Shown: in pieces, positions 1-6,617 of the stretch
How positions within the stretch are numbered: the stretch's first letter is position 1
Layout: every line of letters begins with the position of its first letter
DNA from: an uncultured Sphingomonadales bacterium
Lineage (GTDB): Bacteria; Pseudomonadota; Alphaproteobacteria; Sphingomonadales; Sphingomonadaceae
DNA length: 9,542 nucleotides
Direction of reading: 5' to 3'
NCBI GenBank assembly: GCA_903893935.1
Contig: CAITOD010000682.1
Coordinates: 1 to 9,542 of the forward strand
Translations under genes and position numbers: made by a program
Notes under the pieces: generated by a model
What the model saw: only the letters and a program-made list of their open reading frames with translations
What the model was told of the DNA's origin: nothing
The model's database searches: none

Positions 1-18
1 CGTGTGCTCTTCCGATCT
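1..18. other. Illumina sequencing adapter remnant at contig end
   Basis: The first 18 bases, CGTGTGCTCTTCCGATCT, are identical to the 3' end of the standard Illumina TruSeq read-2 adapter. Genomic sequence appears to start at base 19. The adapter lies in frame with the receptor gene on the minus strand and replaces its true continuation, so the residues it would encode (reading IGRAH) are artefactual. The match is seen directly; that it is untrimmed library sequence follows from knowledge of the adapter. Confidence 0.95.
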
Positions 19-2431
19 CCAGATCGGCGAACAGCCGCACATTGGCGGTCGCCAGCGAACCGAAATCGAGCGGCAAGTCGCCCGGCTGGCCGCTGGCGTT
101 GACATGCGTGGCGCTGGCATAGCTTGCCGCCAAGCGCACGCCAAACCCGCGGTAAAAGCCCCCGGTGTCGAGACTGGCGGTGTGTCGCGCCACCCCGGTT
201 CCGGTCAGCGCATCGCCGTCCAGCTGGTTGAGCACCGTGCCCCCCGGCAGCAGCGCGGTGTTGTAGATTTCATAGCTGTAGCTGAGCGACAGGTTCCACC
301 GCCCGCGCCCGTCCGAGGGCGGTGGACCGCCAAACCCGCCGCCGCCGCGCCCGCCGCCATAACCCCCACCACCATAACTGCCGCCACCACGACCAAAGCC
401 GCCGGCACCCCCACCCCCGGCACCCCCGCCACCGCCAAACCCGCGCCCGCCGCCACCGCCGCCGAACCCGCGTCGCTGCGCCATCGCCGGGTCAGGCTTG
501 CCGAAATTGCCCGAGAGATTGAGCGTGGTGCGCACGCGCGAACTGCGCGTCATCGGCAAAGTGACCGGGGTTTCGTCGATCATCGTGATGGGGCCCGGTT
601 CACCGTTCATGCCGGGTGCGCGCGTCACGCGGCCGGGGAAGGCATTTTCCACCGCCGCCGTCACCAGCGGGAAGGAACTGGCGGGATTGTCCGAATGGTT
701 GCGGAAATATTCGACCACCAGCGTGTCGTTGCCGCCACCGAACGGCAGCGTCCAGTTGCTGGCAAATTTGAGATCGTGCTGGTCTTCGCGCAACAGGCGG
801 GCATTGCCGCCGGTCACGGTGGTTGCCAGCACCGTCTGGCCGAGCACGAAGTCATAGACCGAGACATTGGGGGTAGTCACCCTGGGCGCAGCCAGATTGG
901 CCAGCGTGGGCGCCACTTCGGTGCCGATATAAGTGGCTGACAGCGTCCATTTGTCGGTCGGCTTCCAGGTCAGCCCCGATCCGATATCGACCAGCCCGCC
1001 AAAGTCCGACAGCGTGTGCGCTTCGACATTCAGATTGAGCGACAGATCGCCGATCGCTGCCAGCACGTGGTTCTTGCGGCTGGCAATCGGCAGATCGAGA
1101 CTGAAGCCCGCTTGCGCATCGCCCCGGCGAAACGCATCGTCGATACCGGTGCGCGTGTCGCTGGCTGCTTCGGCCGACCACACATAGCCGGTCTTGACGG
1201 TCAGCGCGACATCGCCCGAGGGCAGCCGCAGCGGCGTACCGCTCAGCGTGATCAGCGTGGTATAGCTGTCGGTGGTGGTATCGGCGATTTCGGGATTGAT
1301 CGCGGTGAGCGCGTCGATCGCCTGCGCCTGATACGAATGCGTGCCGTCGAGCGTGCCCGACAGCAGCCATTTGCCCAGCGGCAGATTGACCCCCAGACCG
1401 ATCGACCCGGTGGTGGTGCGCGACGACGACAGCAGCGCCTGCAGCGGTTCGGTCGACTTGATCCCGTTGAGCGCATCGCTCGAATCGCGTTCGATCAAGC
1501 CGTTGATCGTCAGCCCGGCGCCAATCCCCAGCGGCCGCGCCAGCGTGGCATTGAGCGTCGCACTGGTCGTGCCCGCCGACAGCGTGCGGTAATCATCGGG
1601 ATTGGGCTGGCCGGGCGCCACCGGGGTCGGCTGGACGATGTTGCGCGCACTTTCGGTTTCGGGCGAGACGACTTCATAAGTGCCCGTCACATTGAGGCGC
1701 GAGCCCTTGTTGATGCGCACCGCGGTCGCCTCGTCACGAAAATCGGTATAGCCGCCGGCAGTGGGCGTGTTGAATTGCGTTTCGTTGAACTGGCTGCGGA
1801 ACTGGTCCTTGAGAATGAAATTGACCACGCGCTGATCGGGGCGAAAGCCGAATTTCAGCGCGACTTCTTCGGGCAGGATTTCAACGCGGCGGATCGCCTC
1901 GGGCGGCAGTCCGCGGATTTCGCGGAAATTCGACACGCGCATGCCGTTGAGCAGAAACACCGGCGCGCCCGCGCCGCGCCCGCGCCCGGTGCCCGTCTGC
2001 GGCACGAGTGCGGCGACCAGTTCCTGGATCGAAGACACGCCGTACGACGCAATATCTTCCTCATCCAGCGTGACGATCGGTGCCTGTTCGGTTTCGACCT
2101 GGCCCTTGATGCGCTTGGCGACGACGAGAATCTCGCCTTTCTTGTCGAGCCCGCGCGCGTCGGCCTTGAGGATTTTCTCGCCTGACACCGAGACTTCGTC
2201 CGTCTCGTCGGATGCGCCCGGCGGCGCGGGCGCGGCGGGCGGCGCCGGTTGCGCCGGTTGCGCCGGTTGCGATTTTTCCTGGGCCAGCGCCGACGGGCTG
2301 CCCGACGCGAGGCCGGCAGCCAGAACGGGGATCAGGATGGCGGCGTTCACCGGGGTCGACAGGCGATTCACGGGTTGCGTTCGTCTTCTCGGGCTGGCGG
2401 TGCGGGAGCGCCTTACGCGCTGCCTGCGCAT
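19..2431 (-). CDS. TonB-dependent outer-membrane receptor, C-terminus missing
   Basis: This is a ligand-gated outer-membrane transporter of the TonB-dependent receptor class; its substrate cannot be told. Reading from ATG 2431, residues 1-30 are Arg-rich, followed by a hydrophobic stretch ([15 protein letters not shown]) and a likely signal-peptidase site after SALA (about residue 50). A Pro/Ala/Gln linker follows, then a plug-like domain at about 100-195 ([36 protein letters not shown]). The remainder is beta-barrel sequence with alternating aromatic and polar strands, interrupted by a Gly-rich insertion (655-702). About 804 codons are visible without a stop before the adapter, so only the last barrel strands are missing. 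The start is uncertain: ATG 2431 gives an unusually long basic n-region, while GTG 2371 in the same frame gives an ordinary signal peptide. Neither has a strong ribosome binding site. It is transcribed divergently from infA. Receptors of this type are abundant in sphingomonads. Confidence 0.88.
326..469 (-). repeat. Glycine-rich low-complexity tract within the receptor
   Basis: Forty-eight codons (receptor residues 655-702 counted from ATG 2431) encode almost only Gly, broken by Phe, Arg, Ala, Ser and Tyr ([23 protein letters not shown]). The DNA is a GGN-type low-complexity run. The frame is open on both sides, so this is an in-frame insertion and not a frameshift artefact. It lies between two barrel-like segments, which suggests a long flexible surface loop or a periplasmic turn; which side it faces is inference. 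Confidence 0.85.
2242..2268. repeat. Three tandem copies of a 9-bp unit
   Basis: The unit GCGCCGGTT is repeated three times without interruption. On the minus strand it encodes the QPAQPAQPA linker just after the predicted signal peptide of the receptor. A 9-bp unit keeps the frame, so copy-number change would only lengthen or shorten the linker. Confidence 0.8.
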
Positions 2432-2443
2432 GCGAAAAGCGGT

Positions 2444-2494
2444 GCCGATGGGCAATCCAGAATTGGTAACATTGTGTCGCCCATCGGCTTTTTT
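2444..2494 (+). terminator. 10-bp inverted repeat followed by six T
   Basis: GCCGATGGGC (2444-2453) and GCCCATCGGC (2479-2488) are exact reverse complements with a 25-base loop, followed directly by TTTTTT (2489-2494). On the plus strand this has the form of an intrinsic terminator, but no plus-strand gene lies upstream that would need one, and the loop is long. It also overlaps the predicted minus-strand promoter of the receptor, so it could instead be a regulator-binding inverted repeat or could block antisense transcription. The structure is seen directly; its role is uncertain. Confidence 0.45.
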
Positions 2495-2499
2495 GTCAC
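2471..2499 (-). promoter_or_regulatory. Sigma-70-like promoter for the TonB-dependent receptor
   Basis: Read on the minus strand, GTGACA (2499-2494, five of six matches to TTGACA) is followed after exactly 17 bases by CACAAT (2476-2471, four of six matches to TATAAT). Transcription would start near 2464, about 33 bases before ATG 2431 and about 93 before GTG 2371. The inverted repeat at 2444-2488 straddles the -10 element, which suits control by a DNA-binding regulator. This is consensus matching only. Confidence 0.4.
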
Positions 2500-2686
2500 A
2501 GTCACCGACCGCACGACGCGCGCACAACCCGATTGGTTCGTGCAGGCTTTTCTTTTTGCTGCAGTATCGGTATGGGCGCCACGCGCGGAGCATTGCTTTC
2601 GCCCCGCGAACCCGGATATTCACACCGCTTCGACGCCCGGCCAGTCGCCGGACGCGTGCAACAGAACAAGGCAGCCGAACCCGCCG

Positions 2687-2938
2687 ATGGCGAAAGAAGA
2701 ACTCCTGGAAATGCGCGGCTCGGTGGTCGAACTGCTGCCCAACGCGATGTTCCGCGTGCGCCTCGAAAACGATCACGAGATTCTGGGCCATACCGCCGGC
2801 AAAATGCGCAAGAACCGCATCCGCGTGCTGGTCGGCGATGAAGTGCTGGTCGAACTGACCCCATATGATCTCACCAAAGGCCGCATCACCTATCGCTTCA
2901 TGCCGGGTCGCAGCGGCCCCGGGCCCGGCGGATTCTGA
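2687..2938 (+). CDS. infA: Translation initiation factor IF-1
   Basis: IF-1 binds the ribosomal A site during initiation and supports IF-2 and IF-3 in placing the initiator tRNA. The 83-residue product is a single OB fold of the S1 type: it opens [20 protein letters not shown] and contains the highly conserved stretches [38 protein letters not shown] and TYRF. The usual length is about 72 residues. Here about a dozen extra residues rich in Gly, Pro and Arg (ending GPGPGGF) follow the fold as a flexible tail. The ATG gives the canonical MAKE start; only a weak AAGG lies upstream. The maf gene follows after 12 bases, suggesting one operon with the next three genes. Confidence 0.97.
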   Translation: MAKEELLEMRGSVVELLPNAMFRVRLENDHEILGHTAGKMRKNRIRVLVGDEVLVELTPYDLTKGRITYRFMPGRSGPGPGGF

Positions 2939-2950
2939 CTTTTCCGCGTC

Positions 2951-3532
2951 ATGACTGACGCCCCGCTGGTTCTGGCTTCGGCCAGCCCGCGCCGCCGCGA
3001 ACTGCTTGCCCGCCTGGGTGTGGTGCCCGCCGGCGTGGCGCCTGCCGATATCGACGAAACCCCATTGCACGGTGAACACCCGCGCGATAATGCCGTGCGC
3101 CTCGCGGTCGAAAAGGCGCGCGTGGTCGCAGCGCTCCACCCCCACGCGGTGGTGCTGGCGGGCGACACGGTGGTCGGCGTGGGCGCGCGCATCCTGCCCA
3201 AAGCCGAAGATGAAGCAACCGCGCGCGTCTGCCTCGGCCTGCTGTCGGGCCGCCGGCACCGGGTGTGGTCGGCGATCGCGGTGATCACCCCCGATGGCCG
3301 CGTGCGCCAGGCGCACAGCGAAACCGCGCTGCGCTTCAAGCGGCTGACCGCGCAGGACATCGAGGCCTATATCGCGGGCGGCGAATGGCGCGGCAAAGCC
3401 GGCGGCTATGCCATCCAGGGCAGCGCCGAAGCGTTTTGCCTGTGGCTGGCGGGCAGCCATTCGGGCGTGGTCGGCCTGCCGCTCTATGAAACGCGCAAGC
3501 TGCTGATGGCCGCAGGAGTTGCGCTTGGCTGA
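2951..3532 (+). CDS. maf: Maf-family nucleoside triphosphate pyrophosphatase
   Basis: Maf proteins hydrolyse non-canonical or excess nucleoside triphosphates to the monophosphate and pyrophosphate. The subgroup with this signature (like E. coli YhdE) acts on dTTP/UTP and related modified nucleotides. The 193-residue protein shows the N-terminal signature LASASPRRRELLARLG (residues 8-23), the DIDE segment (33-36), AGDTVV with the likely catalytic Asp72, LPKAED (82-87), KAGGYAIQG (149-157) and GSHSGVVGLPLYET (168-181). All are characteristic, and the length is typical. It lies 12 bases after infA, and its 3' end overlaps the next gene by eight bases, so translational coupling is likely. A link to septum formation is historical and is not implied by the sequence. 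Confidence 0.95.
   Translation: MTDAPLVLASASPRRRELLARLGVVPAGVAPADIDETPLHGEHPRDNAVRLAVEKARVVAALHPHAVVLAGDTVVGVGARILPKAEDEATARVCLGLLSGRRHRVWSAIAVITPDGRVRQAHSETALRFKRLTAQDIEAYIAGGEWRGKAGGYAIQGSAEAFCLWLAGSHSGVVGLPLYETRKLLMAAGVALG
3514..3518 (+). promoter_or_regulatory. Ribosome binding site deciding a TTG start
   Basis: AGGAG lies inside the end of maf. It abuts TTG 3519 with no spacer but sits six bases before TTG 3525, a normal spacing. This favours TTG 3525, giving a protein beginning [12 protein letters not shown], over the two-residue longer form. Confidence 0.7.
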
Positions 3533-4520
3533 ATGGCTGGTCGAACGCGGGATCGGCGAAGACCGCGCGATTCTGGTCGATGGCGATACGATCCTCGCCG
3601 CGCGCGTGTGCTGGCGCGAGCCCTGGCGCGCGGGCGCAGTGGCGCTGGCGCGGCTCGACCACCGCCAGCGCGGCACGCGGCGCGGCGCGGTGGTCTTGCC
3701 CGATGGCACGGTGGCGCAGATCGACGCGCTGCCGCCCGAACTGACCGAAGGCAGCACGCTCGCCGTGCGGATCACGCGCATGGCCCTGGCCGAGCGCGGC
3801 CGGTTCAAGCTGGCGCAATGCCGCCCCGCAGGCCCGGCCGCGCCGGCGCCCGCCCCGGCATTGCCCGCGACTTTGGCCGAAACCGGGTTGCCGGTGCGCG
3901 TGCTCGGCGCGCTCGATCGCGATTTTGACCGCGCCGGGTGGGACCAGCTCGACGAGGAAGCCGCTTCGGGCACAATCGATTTCGGGCGCGGCGCGCTGAC
4001 CATCAGCCCGACCCCGGCGATGACCACAATCGATATCGACGGCGCGCCGCCGCTTGTGCCGCTGGCGCTTGCGTCAGTGCCCGCGCTCGCAGCCGCGCTG
4101 GCGCGGCTCGATCTGGGCGGATCGGTGGCGATCGATTTTCCCGGCCTCGAAAGCCGCGCCGACCGCCAGGCGGTCGATCGCGCGCTCGAAGCCGCGCTGG
4201 CGCAGCGGGGCTGGCGCGGCGAGCGCACCGCGCTGAACGGGTTCGGCCTGGTGCAACTGGTCAGCCGGCTCGAACGCCCTTCGCTGCTCGCGCGCCACGC
4301 GTTCCACCCGGCGCGTGCCGCCGCGCACGCGCTGCTGCGCCGCGCCGAACGCGTGGCAGAGCCGGGCGCCCTGCTGCTGGTGGCCAATCCGGCGGTGCTG
4401 GCGCTGATCGACGCGTCTTTGGAGGCCGAACTCGCGCGCCGCAGCGGCCGCGTGGTGCGGCGCGAACCGCGCGCCGGGCTTGCCCTTCACGCCGGTTTCG
4501 CGCAAGCGACCGTGCCATGA
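3525..4520 (+). CDS. Short RNase E/G-like protein
   Basis: This belongs to the RNase E/G family of single-strand endoribonucleases, in a short form of 331 residues (E. coli RNase G is about 490). Residues 1-100 look like a diverged S1/OB-like N-terminal part, followed by a Pro/Ala linker (101-115). Residues 158-255 match the catalytic DNase I-like core: [15 protein letters not shown] carries Asp170, aligned with Mg-binding Asp303 of E. coli RNase [13 protein letters not shown] carries Asp204, aligned with Asp346. [16 protein letters not shown] matches the region after the active site. The zinc-link CPxC motif used for dimerisation is absent and the 5'-sensor region is shortened. It may be a reduced nuclease, or an RNA-binding relative with weak activity. 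The TTG start overlaps the maf end, and its stop overlaps yacG (ATGA). Confidence 0.82.
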   Translation: MAEWLVERGIGEDRAILVDGDTILAARVCWREPWRAGAVALARLDHRQRGTRRGAVVLPDGTVAQIDALPPELTEGSTLAVRITRMALAERGRFKLAQCRPAGPAAPAPAPALPATLAETGLPVRVLGALDRDFDRAGWDQLDEEAASGTIDFGRGALTISPTPAMTTIDIDGAPPLVPLALASVPALAAALARLDLGGSVAIDFPGLESRADRQAVDRALEAALAQRGWRGERTALNGFGLVQLVSRLERPSLLARHAFHPARAAAHALLRRAERVAEPGALLLVANPAVLALIDASLEAELARRSGRVVRREPRAGLALHAGFAQATVP

Positions 4521-4687
4521 CCAACCCCCGCCCCTGCCCGATCTGCGGCAAGCCGCGCGATCCCGCCTTCACCCCGTTCTGCTCGCCGCGCTGCCGCGAC
4601 CGCGACTTGCTGCGCTGGCTCGACCAGGGCTACGCCATTCCCGGAAAACCCGCCGACCGCCCCGACGACGACGACGCGGCCGGCTGA
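4517..4687 (+). CDS. yacG: DNA gyrase inhibitor / zinc-binding protein YacG
   Basis: YacG is a tiny zinc-finger protein that in E. coli binds GyrB and blocks DNA binding by gyrase. The 56-residue product has the CxxC...CxxxC zinc motif (Cys7, Cys10, Cys22, Cys26) within [11 protein letters not shown] and [23 protein letters not shown], which is the family signature, and ends in an acidic DDDD tail as many homologues do. ATG overlaps the stop of the preceding RNase E/G-like gene (ATGA), implying coupled translation. The pairing of a zinc-finger protein with an RNase E/G-like protein lacking its own zinc link may be coincidental. Confidence 0.93.
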   Translation: MTNPRPCPICGKPRDPAFTPFCSPRCRDRDLLRWLDQGYAIPGKPADRPDDDDAAG

Positions 4688-4703
4688 AAGAATCTGTCAT
4701 CTT

Positions 4704-4720
4704 GGGGCTTGCCAAGCCCC
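4704..4720 (+). terminator. GC-rich hairpin after the housekeeping operon
   Basis: GGGGCTT (4704-4710) pairs exactly with AAGCCCC (4714-4720) around a three-base loop, 16 bases after the yacG stop. No T-run follows, so it is at best a weak or factor-assisted terminator. A second fold, CTTGG (4701-4705) with CCAAG (4712-4716), is also possible. The rest of 4688-4785 holds no gene. Confidence 0.35.
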
Positions 4721-4785
4721 CCGTGCTTCGCCATAGGCGCGCTTCCCCTGCGAAGGCGCCCCTCGCGCGCGCCCCCGCCGGCCAG

Positions 4786-4861
4786 GCCCGGGTAGCTCAG
4801 TTGGTAGAGCACGTGACTGAAAATCACGGTGTCGGCGGTTCGATTCCGTCCCCGGGCACCA
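4786..4861 (+). tRNA. tRNA-Phe (anticodon GAA)
   Basis: The 76 bases fold as a full cloverleaf. Acceptor GCCCGGG (4786-4792) pairs with CCCGGGC (4851-4857), the D-arm contains AGCTCAGTTGGTAGAGC, and the anticodon stem GTGA/TCAC closes the loop CTGAAAA with anticodon GAA. The T-arm reads GGTTCGATTCC, followed by discriminator A and an encoded CCA (4859-4861). It is intact and reads toward the integrase gene, the usual arrangement for a tRNA used as an integration site. Confidence 0.97.
4831..4861 (+). other. Probable attachment site (attL-type) in the 3' half of tRNA-Phe
   Basis: Tyrosine recombinases of this sort commonly recombine in the anticodon or T-arm/3' part of a tRNA, leaving the gene intact. 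Here a convergent integrase ends nine bases after the tRNA and composition shifts at that point. The exact core cannot be set because the second copy is not in this window. The limits given cover the T-arm to the CCA end and are an inference. Confidence 0.5.
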
Positions 4862-4870
4862 TCCACAAGA

Positions 4871-5995
4871 TTAATCATCTGAAATTCCTGTGTTTTTCTG
4901 AGGTTGGAAACCTTCTGGAGTGGAAGGTTGGAAATCGAACGTCTCAAAAGCGGCGTTTATTCCCTTCGCAGCCAGCTTCGATCGATTGGCCTTGGCCCGG
5001 TAATATGCGAACGTTTCCGCCTTCTTGTGGCCCGTTATTGCCTGCCCTTCGGCATCGGTTCCGCCGCTCTCTGCCACCCGGCGCGCGACAGCCTTCCGGA
5101 TGCCATGCAACGAATGATCCGGCAGGCCGGCGGCATCACACCACTTGCGCACTCTGTTACCGAAACCATCGACTGTGAACTGCTTGCCGAATTGCGTCGT
5201 GACCAAATACTTGATCGGAGCGGCCGGCAGCGCCTCGATCGCGGCACGCGTGGTTGGCAGTAGCGGAACTGTGCTTTCGTGGTTGCCCTTGACATGCGCG
5301 GTCACGATCTCATTGCCGCGGATGCTGTCTCTGGTCAGCCCGGCGACGTTGCAGCGCCTACCCGACGTGTTCAGCGCCAGCTCCAGCACAAGTCGCGCCA
5401 TCGTTCCCAGCGGGTGCGCAGCGCGATATTGGGCGATATCTGCCTCGGTCCACATGACTGAGCCCTCACCTTCCTTGAAAGTATCGGTCAGCCGCGCCGG
5501 GTTTGTGTCACGCCAGCCCATCTTGATCGCTGTATCCAGCAGGCCGGACAACACCTTGCGCAGGACATTCGCGGCAGCTGGCGTGTCGACCATGCTGGCG
5601 AGAATGTTTTCCAGCCAAGTTACCGTGACGGCATCGGTCGGACGCTCGCCATAGCGGCGACCCTTTTTGTCGTGCCTGTCGAGGAATCGCTCAATGATCC
5701 GGCTTTGCACCATGCGGGTGCGCGCAGCCTTCTTGCTCCACTTGACCTGCGTCTTGTGCTTGGCGAACAGGTCGTCGAGCGAGCGCGGTGTCACTTTCGT
5801 TGGCGACTTGGCCGAAGTCTTTTCCTTCGGCCCGCGATCAATGATCTCGGCATAGGCGCGATGGAATTGGGCGTTGCACGGTTCGCCATTCAGATAAGCG
5901 CTCGCCCAACCTTTTCGCACGAAACGATAGCGGATTTTTCCGTGGCGGTCTTTCACCGCATAAACATGCGGCGGCAGACTAGACATCTTCATCAT
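4871..5995 (-). CDS. Tyrosine-type site-specific integrase
   Basis: This recombinase integrates and excises the island by strand exchange through a phosphotyrosine intermediate. The 374 residues (from ATG 5995) comprise a basic N-terminal arm-binding part (KDRHGKIRYRFVRKG, 15-29), a core-binding helical domain (about 70-165) and a catalytic domain (about 182-350). Likely active residues are Arg213 in NTSGRRCNVAGLT, Lys236 in HVKGN, His297 and Arg300 in SLHGIRKA, His323 in ITGHKKAE, and nucleophile Tyr332 in FAYYRAKANRSK. The set is complete, so the enzyme looks functional. A longer start at 6034 exists, but GAGG followed by ATGATG near 5995 is better placed. This makes the gene overlap the preceding small gene by 17 bases. 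Its stop lies nine bases from the tRNA end. Confidence 0.93.
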   Translation of the reverse strand: MMKMSSLPPHVYAVKDRHGKIRYRFVRKGWASAYLNGEPCNAQFHRAYAEIIDRGPKEKTSAKSPTKVTPRSLDDLFAKHKTQVKWSKKAARTRMVQSRIIERFLDRHDKKGRRYGERPTDAVTVTWLENILASMVDTPAAANVLRKVLSGLLDTAIKMGWRDTNPARLTDTFKEGEGSVMWTEADIAQYRAAHPLGTMARLVLELALNTSGRRCNVAGLTRDSIRGNEIVTAHVKGNHESTVPLLPTTRAAIEALPAAPIKYLVTTQFGKQFTVDGFGNRVRKWCDAAGLPDHSLHGIRKAVARRVAESGGTDAEGQAITGHKKAETFAYYRAKANRSKLAAKGINAAFETFDFQPSTPEGFQPQKNTGISDD

Positions 5996-6161
5996 CCCAT
6001 TCCTCGGCAATGATCGGCTTGGCTGCCGATTCACCGATGATGATCTCGATTTTGGCGTTTGCCAAATCCATCACGATTCGCGCTCGCTCGTAGCCCGCAG
6101 CGCGCACAGATTTCGCAGCGCGCGCCATGTCTGCTTGGGTGATCCGGGCGGGGATCGTCAT
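5979..6161 (-). CDS. Small hypothetical protein encoded upstream of the integrase
   Basis: This 60-residue protein is of unknown function. It opens MTIPARITQADMARAAKSVR and continues with a short amphipathic stretch (ARIVMDLANAKIEIIIGE), a helix followed by beta-like sequence, and an acidic end (EEWDDEDV). The ATG is chosen because a full AGGAGGTGAT Shine-Dalgarno sequence lies just upstream (core at 6169-6174, spacing seven bases). A longer reading from 6224 is possible but lacks this signal. Its 3' end overlaps the integrase start, so the two are translationally coupled. Small proteins of this look are often found next to alphaproteobacterial phage-type integrases; a role as a recombination accessory is only a guess. 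Confidence 0.75.
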   Translation of the reverse strand: MTIPARITQADMARAAKSVRAAGYERARIVMDLANAKIEIIIGESAAKPIIAEEWDDEDV

Positions 6162-6268
6162 ATCATCACCTCCTACCAGACCCTTTCTCGGTTTCGCAGC
6201 CCCAGCATTCCCAACTGGAAGCATGACCGCGTTCTTGAGCAGACGCTAAGCCGGCATAACGATCGGGG

Positions 6269-6291
6269 CGCAGTGGCGCCCAGCCACTGCG
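6269..6291 (-). terminator. 9-bp GC-rich hairpin downstream of the excisionase-like gene
   Basis: CGCAGTGGC (6269-6277) and GCCACTGCG (6283-6291) are exact reverse complements with a five-base loop, starting ten bases past the stop of the minus-strand HTH gene. No T-run follows in the minus direction. It may partly terminate or stabilise the message and thereby separate excisionase from integrase expression. The remaining bases up to 6162 contain no convincing gene. Confidence 0.4.
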
Positions 6292-6300
6292 TCGCGGTTG

Positions 6301-6507
6301 CTATTTACTCGCCGCAACCTGCTGCATGTCGGCATCGGACGGCGCCACGAAATGGTTTGCCACATATTCGTCTATGGCGGTCACAGGCAGCAGCAGGCGC
6401 CCGTTCACCCGAATATGAGCGAGTTGTCCGCGTGCAACCATTCGGCGAATGCGTGATTCCGGCCAGCCACTTTGCGCGGCCAGCTTCGGAAGCGTCAGCA
6501 ATTGCAT
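6301..6507 (-). CDS. Excisionase-like helix-turn-helix DNA-binding protein
   Basis: This is a 68-residue protein with a winged-helix HTH of the excisionase/MerR-like (HTH_17) kind. LLTLPKLAAQSGWPESRIRR (3-22) covers the helix-turn-helix, RRMVARGQLAHIRVNGRLLL (21-40) is the recognition helix end plus wing, and PVTAIDEYVANH is the usual closing helix. Proteins of this sort bend DNA at the attachment site to direct excision, or act as transcription regulators. ATG 6507 is preferred over the in-frame GTG 6516 because AGAGG lies eight bases before it. It is divergent from the XRE repressor and upstream of the integrase on the same strand, the usual place for an excisionase or directionality factor. 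Confidence 0.8.
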   Translation of the reverse strand: MQLLTLPKLAAQSGWPESRIRRMVARGQLAHIRVNGRLLLPVTAIDEYVANHFVAPSDADMQQVAASK

Positions 6508-6537
6508 GGCTTGCACCTCTGTAGTAGTTTGGATTCA

Positions 6538-6587
6538 GAGTTAGTTATTAACTCACAAAATATGGAGTAACTCATGACTGTGAGTTT
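6538..6587. promoter_or_regulatory. Two inverted-repeat operators in the divergent control region
   Basis: The half-site GAGTTA recurs four times in 50 bases. GAGTTA (6538-6543) faces TAACTC (6549-6554) across five bases. TAACTCA (6568-6574) faces TGAGTTT (6581-6587) across six, with one mismatch in seven. The core GAGTAACTC (6565-6573) is also nearly self-complementary. This lies between the excisionase-like gene and the XRE repressor, exactly where a lysogeny-type repressor would bind. The repeats are seen directly; binding by the neighbouring XRE protein is inference. No promoter boxes convincing enough to annotate were found here, although the stretch is AT-rich. Confidence 0.65.
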
Positions 6588-6617
6588 GGTCAAGTCAGAT
6601 TCGTGCGCGGGTGGTGC

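Noticed and set aside
326..469. Repetitive GC-rich block considered as a CRISPR or tandem repeat array
   Set aside because: There are no regular repeat/spacer units. It is an in-frame glycine-coding tract of the receptor.
2..2185. Long plus-strand open frames (312 and 389 codons) across the left region
   Set aside because: They lie antisense to the receptor, which has clear plug and barrel sequence. They are Arg/Gln/Ala-rich, as expected for frame shadows in GC-rich DNA, and the first runs through the adapter.
1941..2858. A 305-codon plus-strand frame spanning the receptor start and infA
   Set aside because: It overlaps two well-supported genes in other frames and has shadow-like composition.
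4480..5178. A 232-codon plus-strand frame through yacG, the tRNA and the integrase end
   Set aside because: It crosses a tRNA gene and opposes the integrase, so it cannot be a sensible gene.
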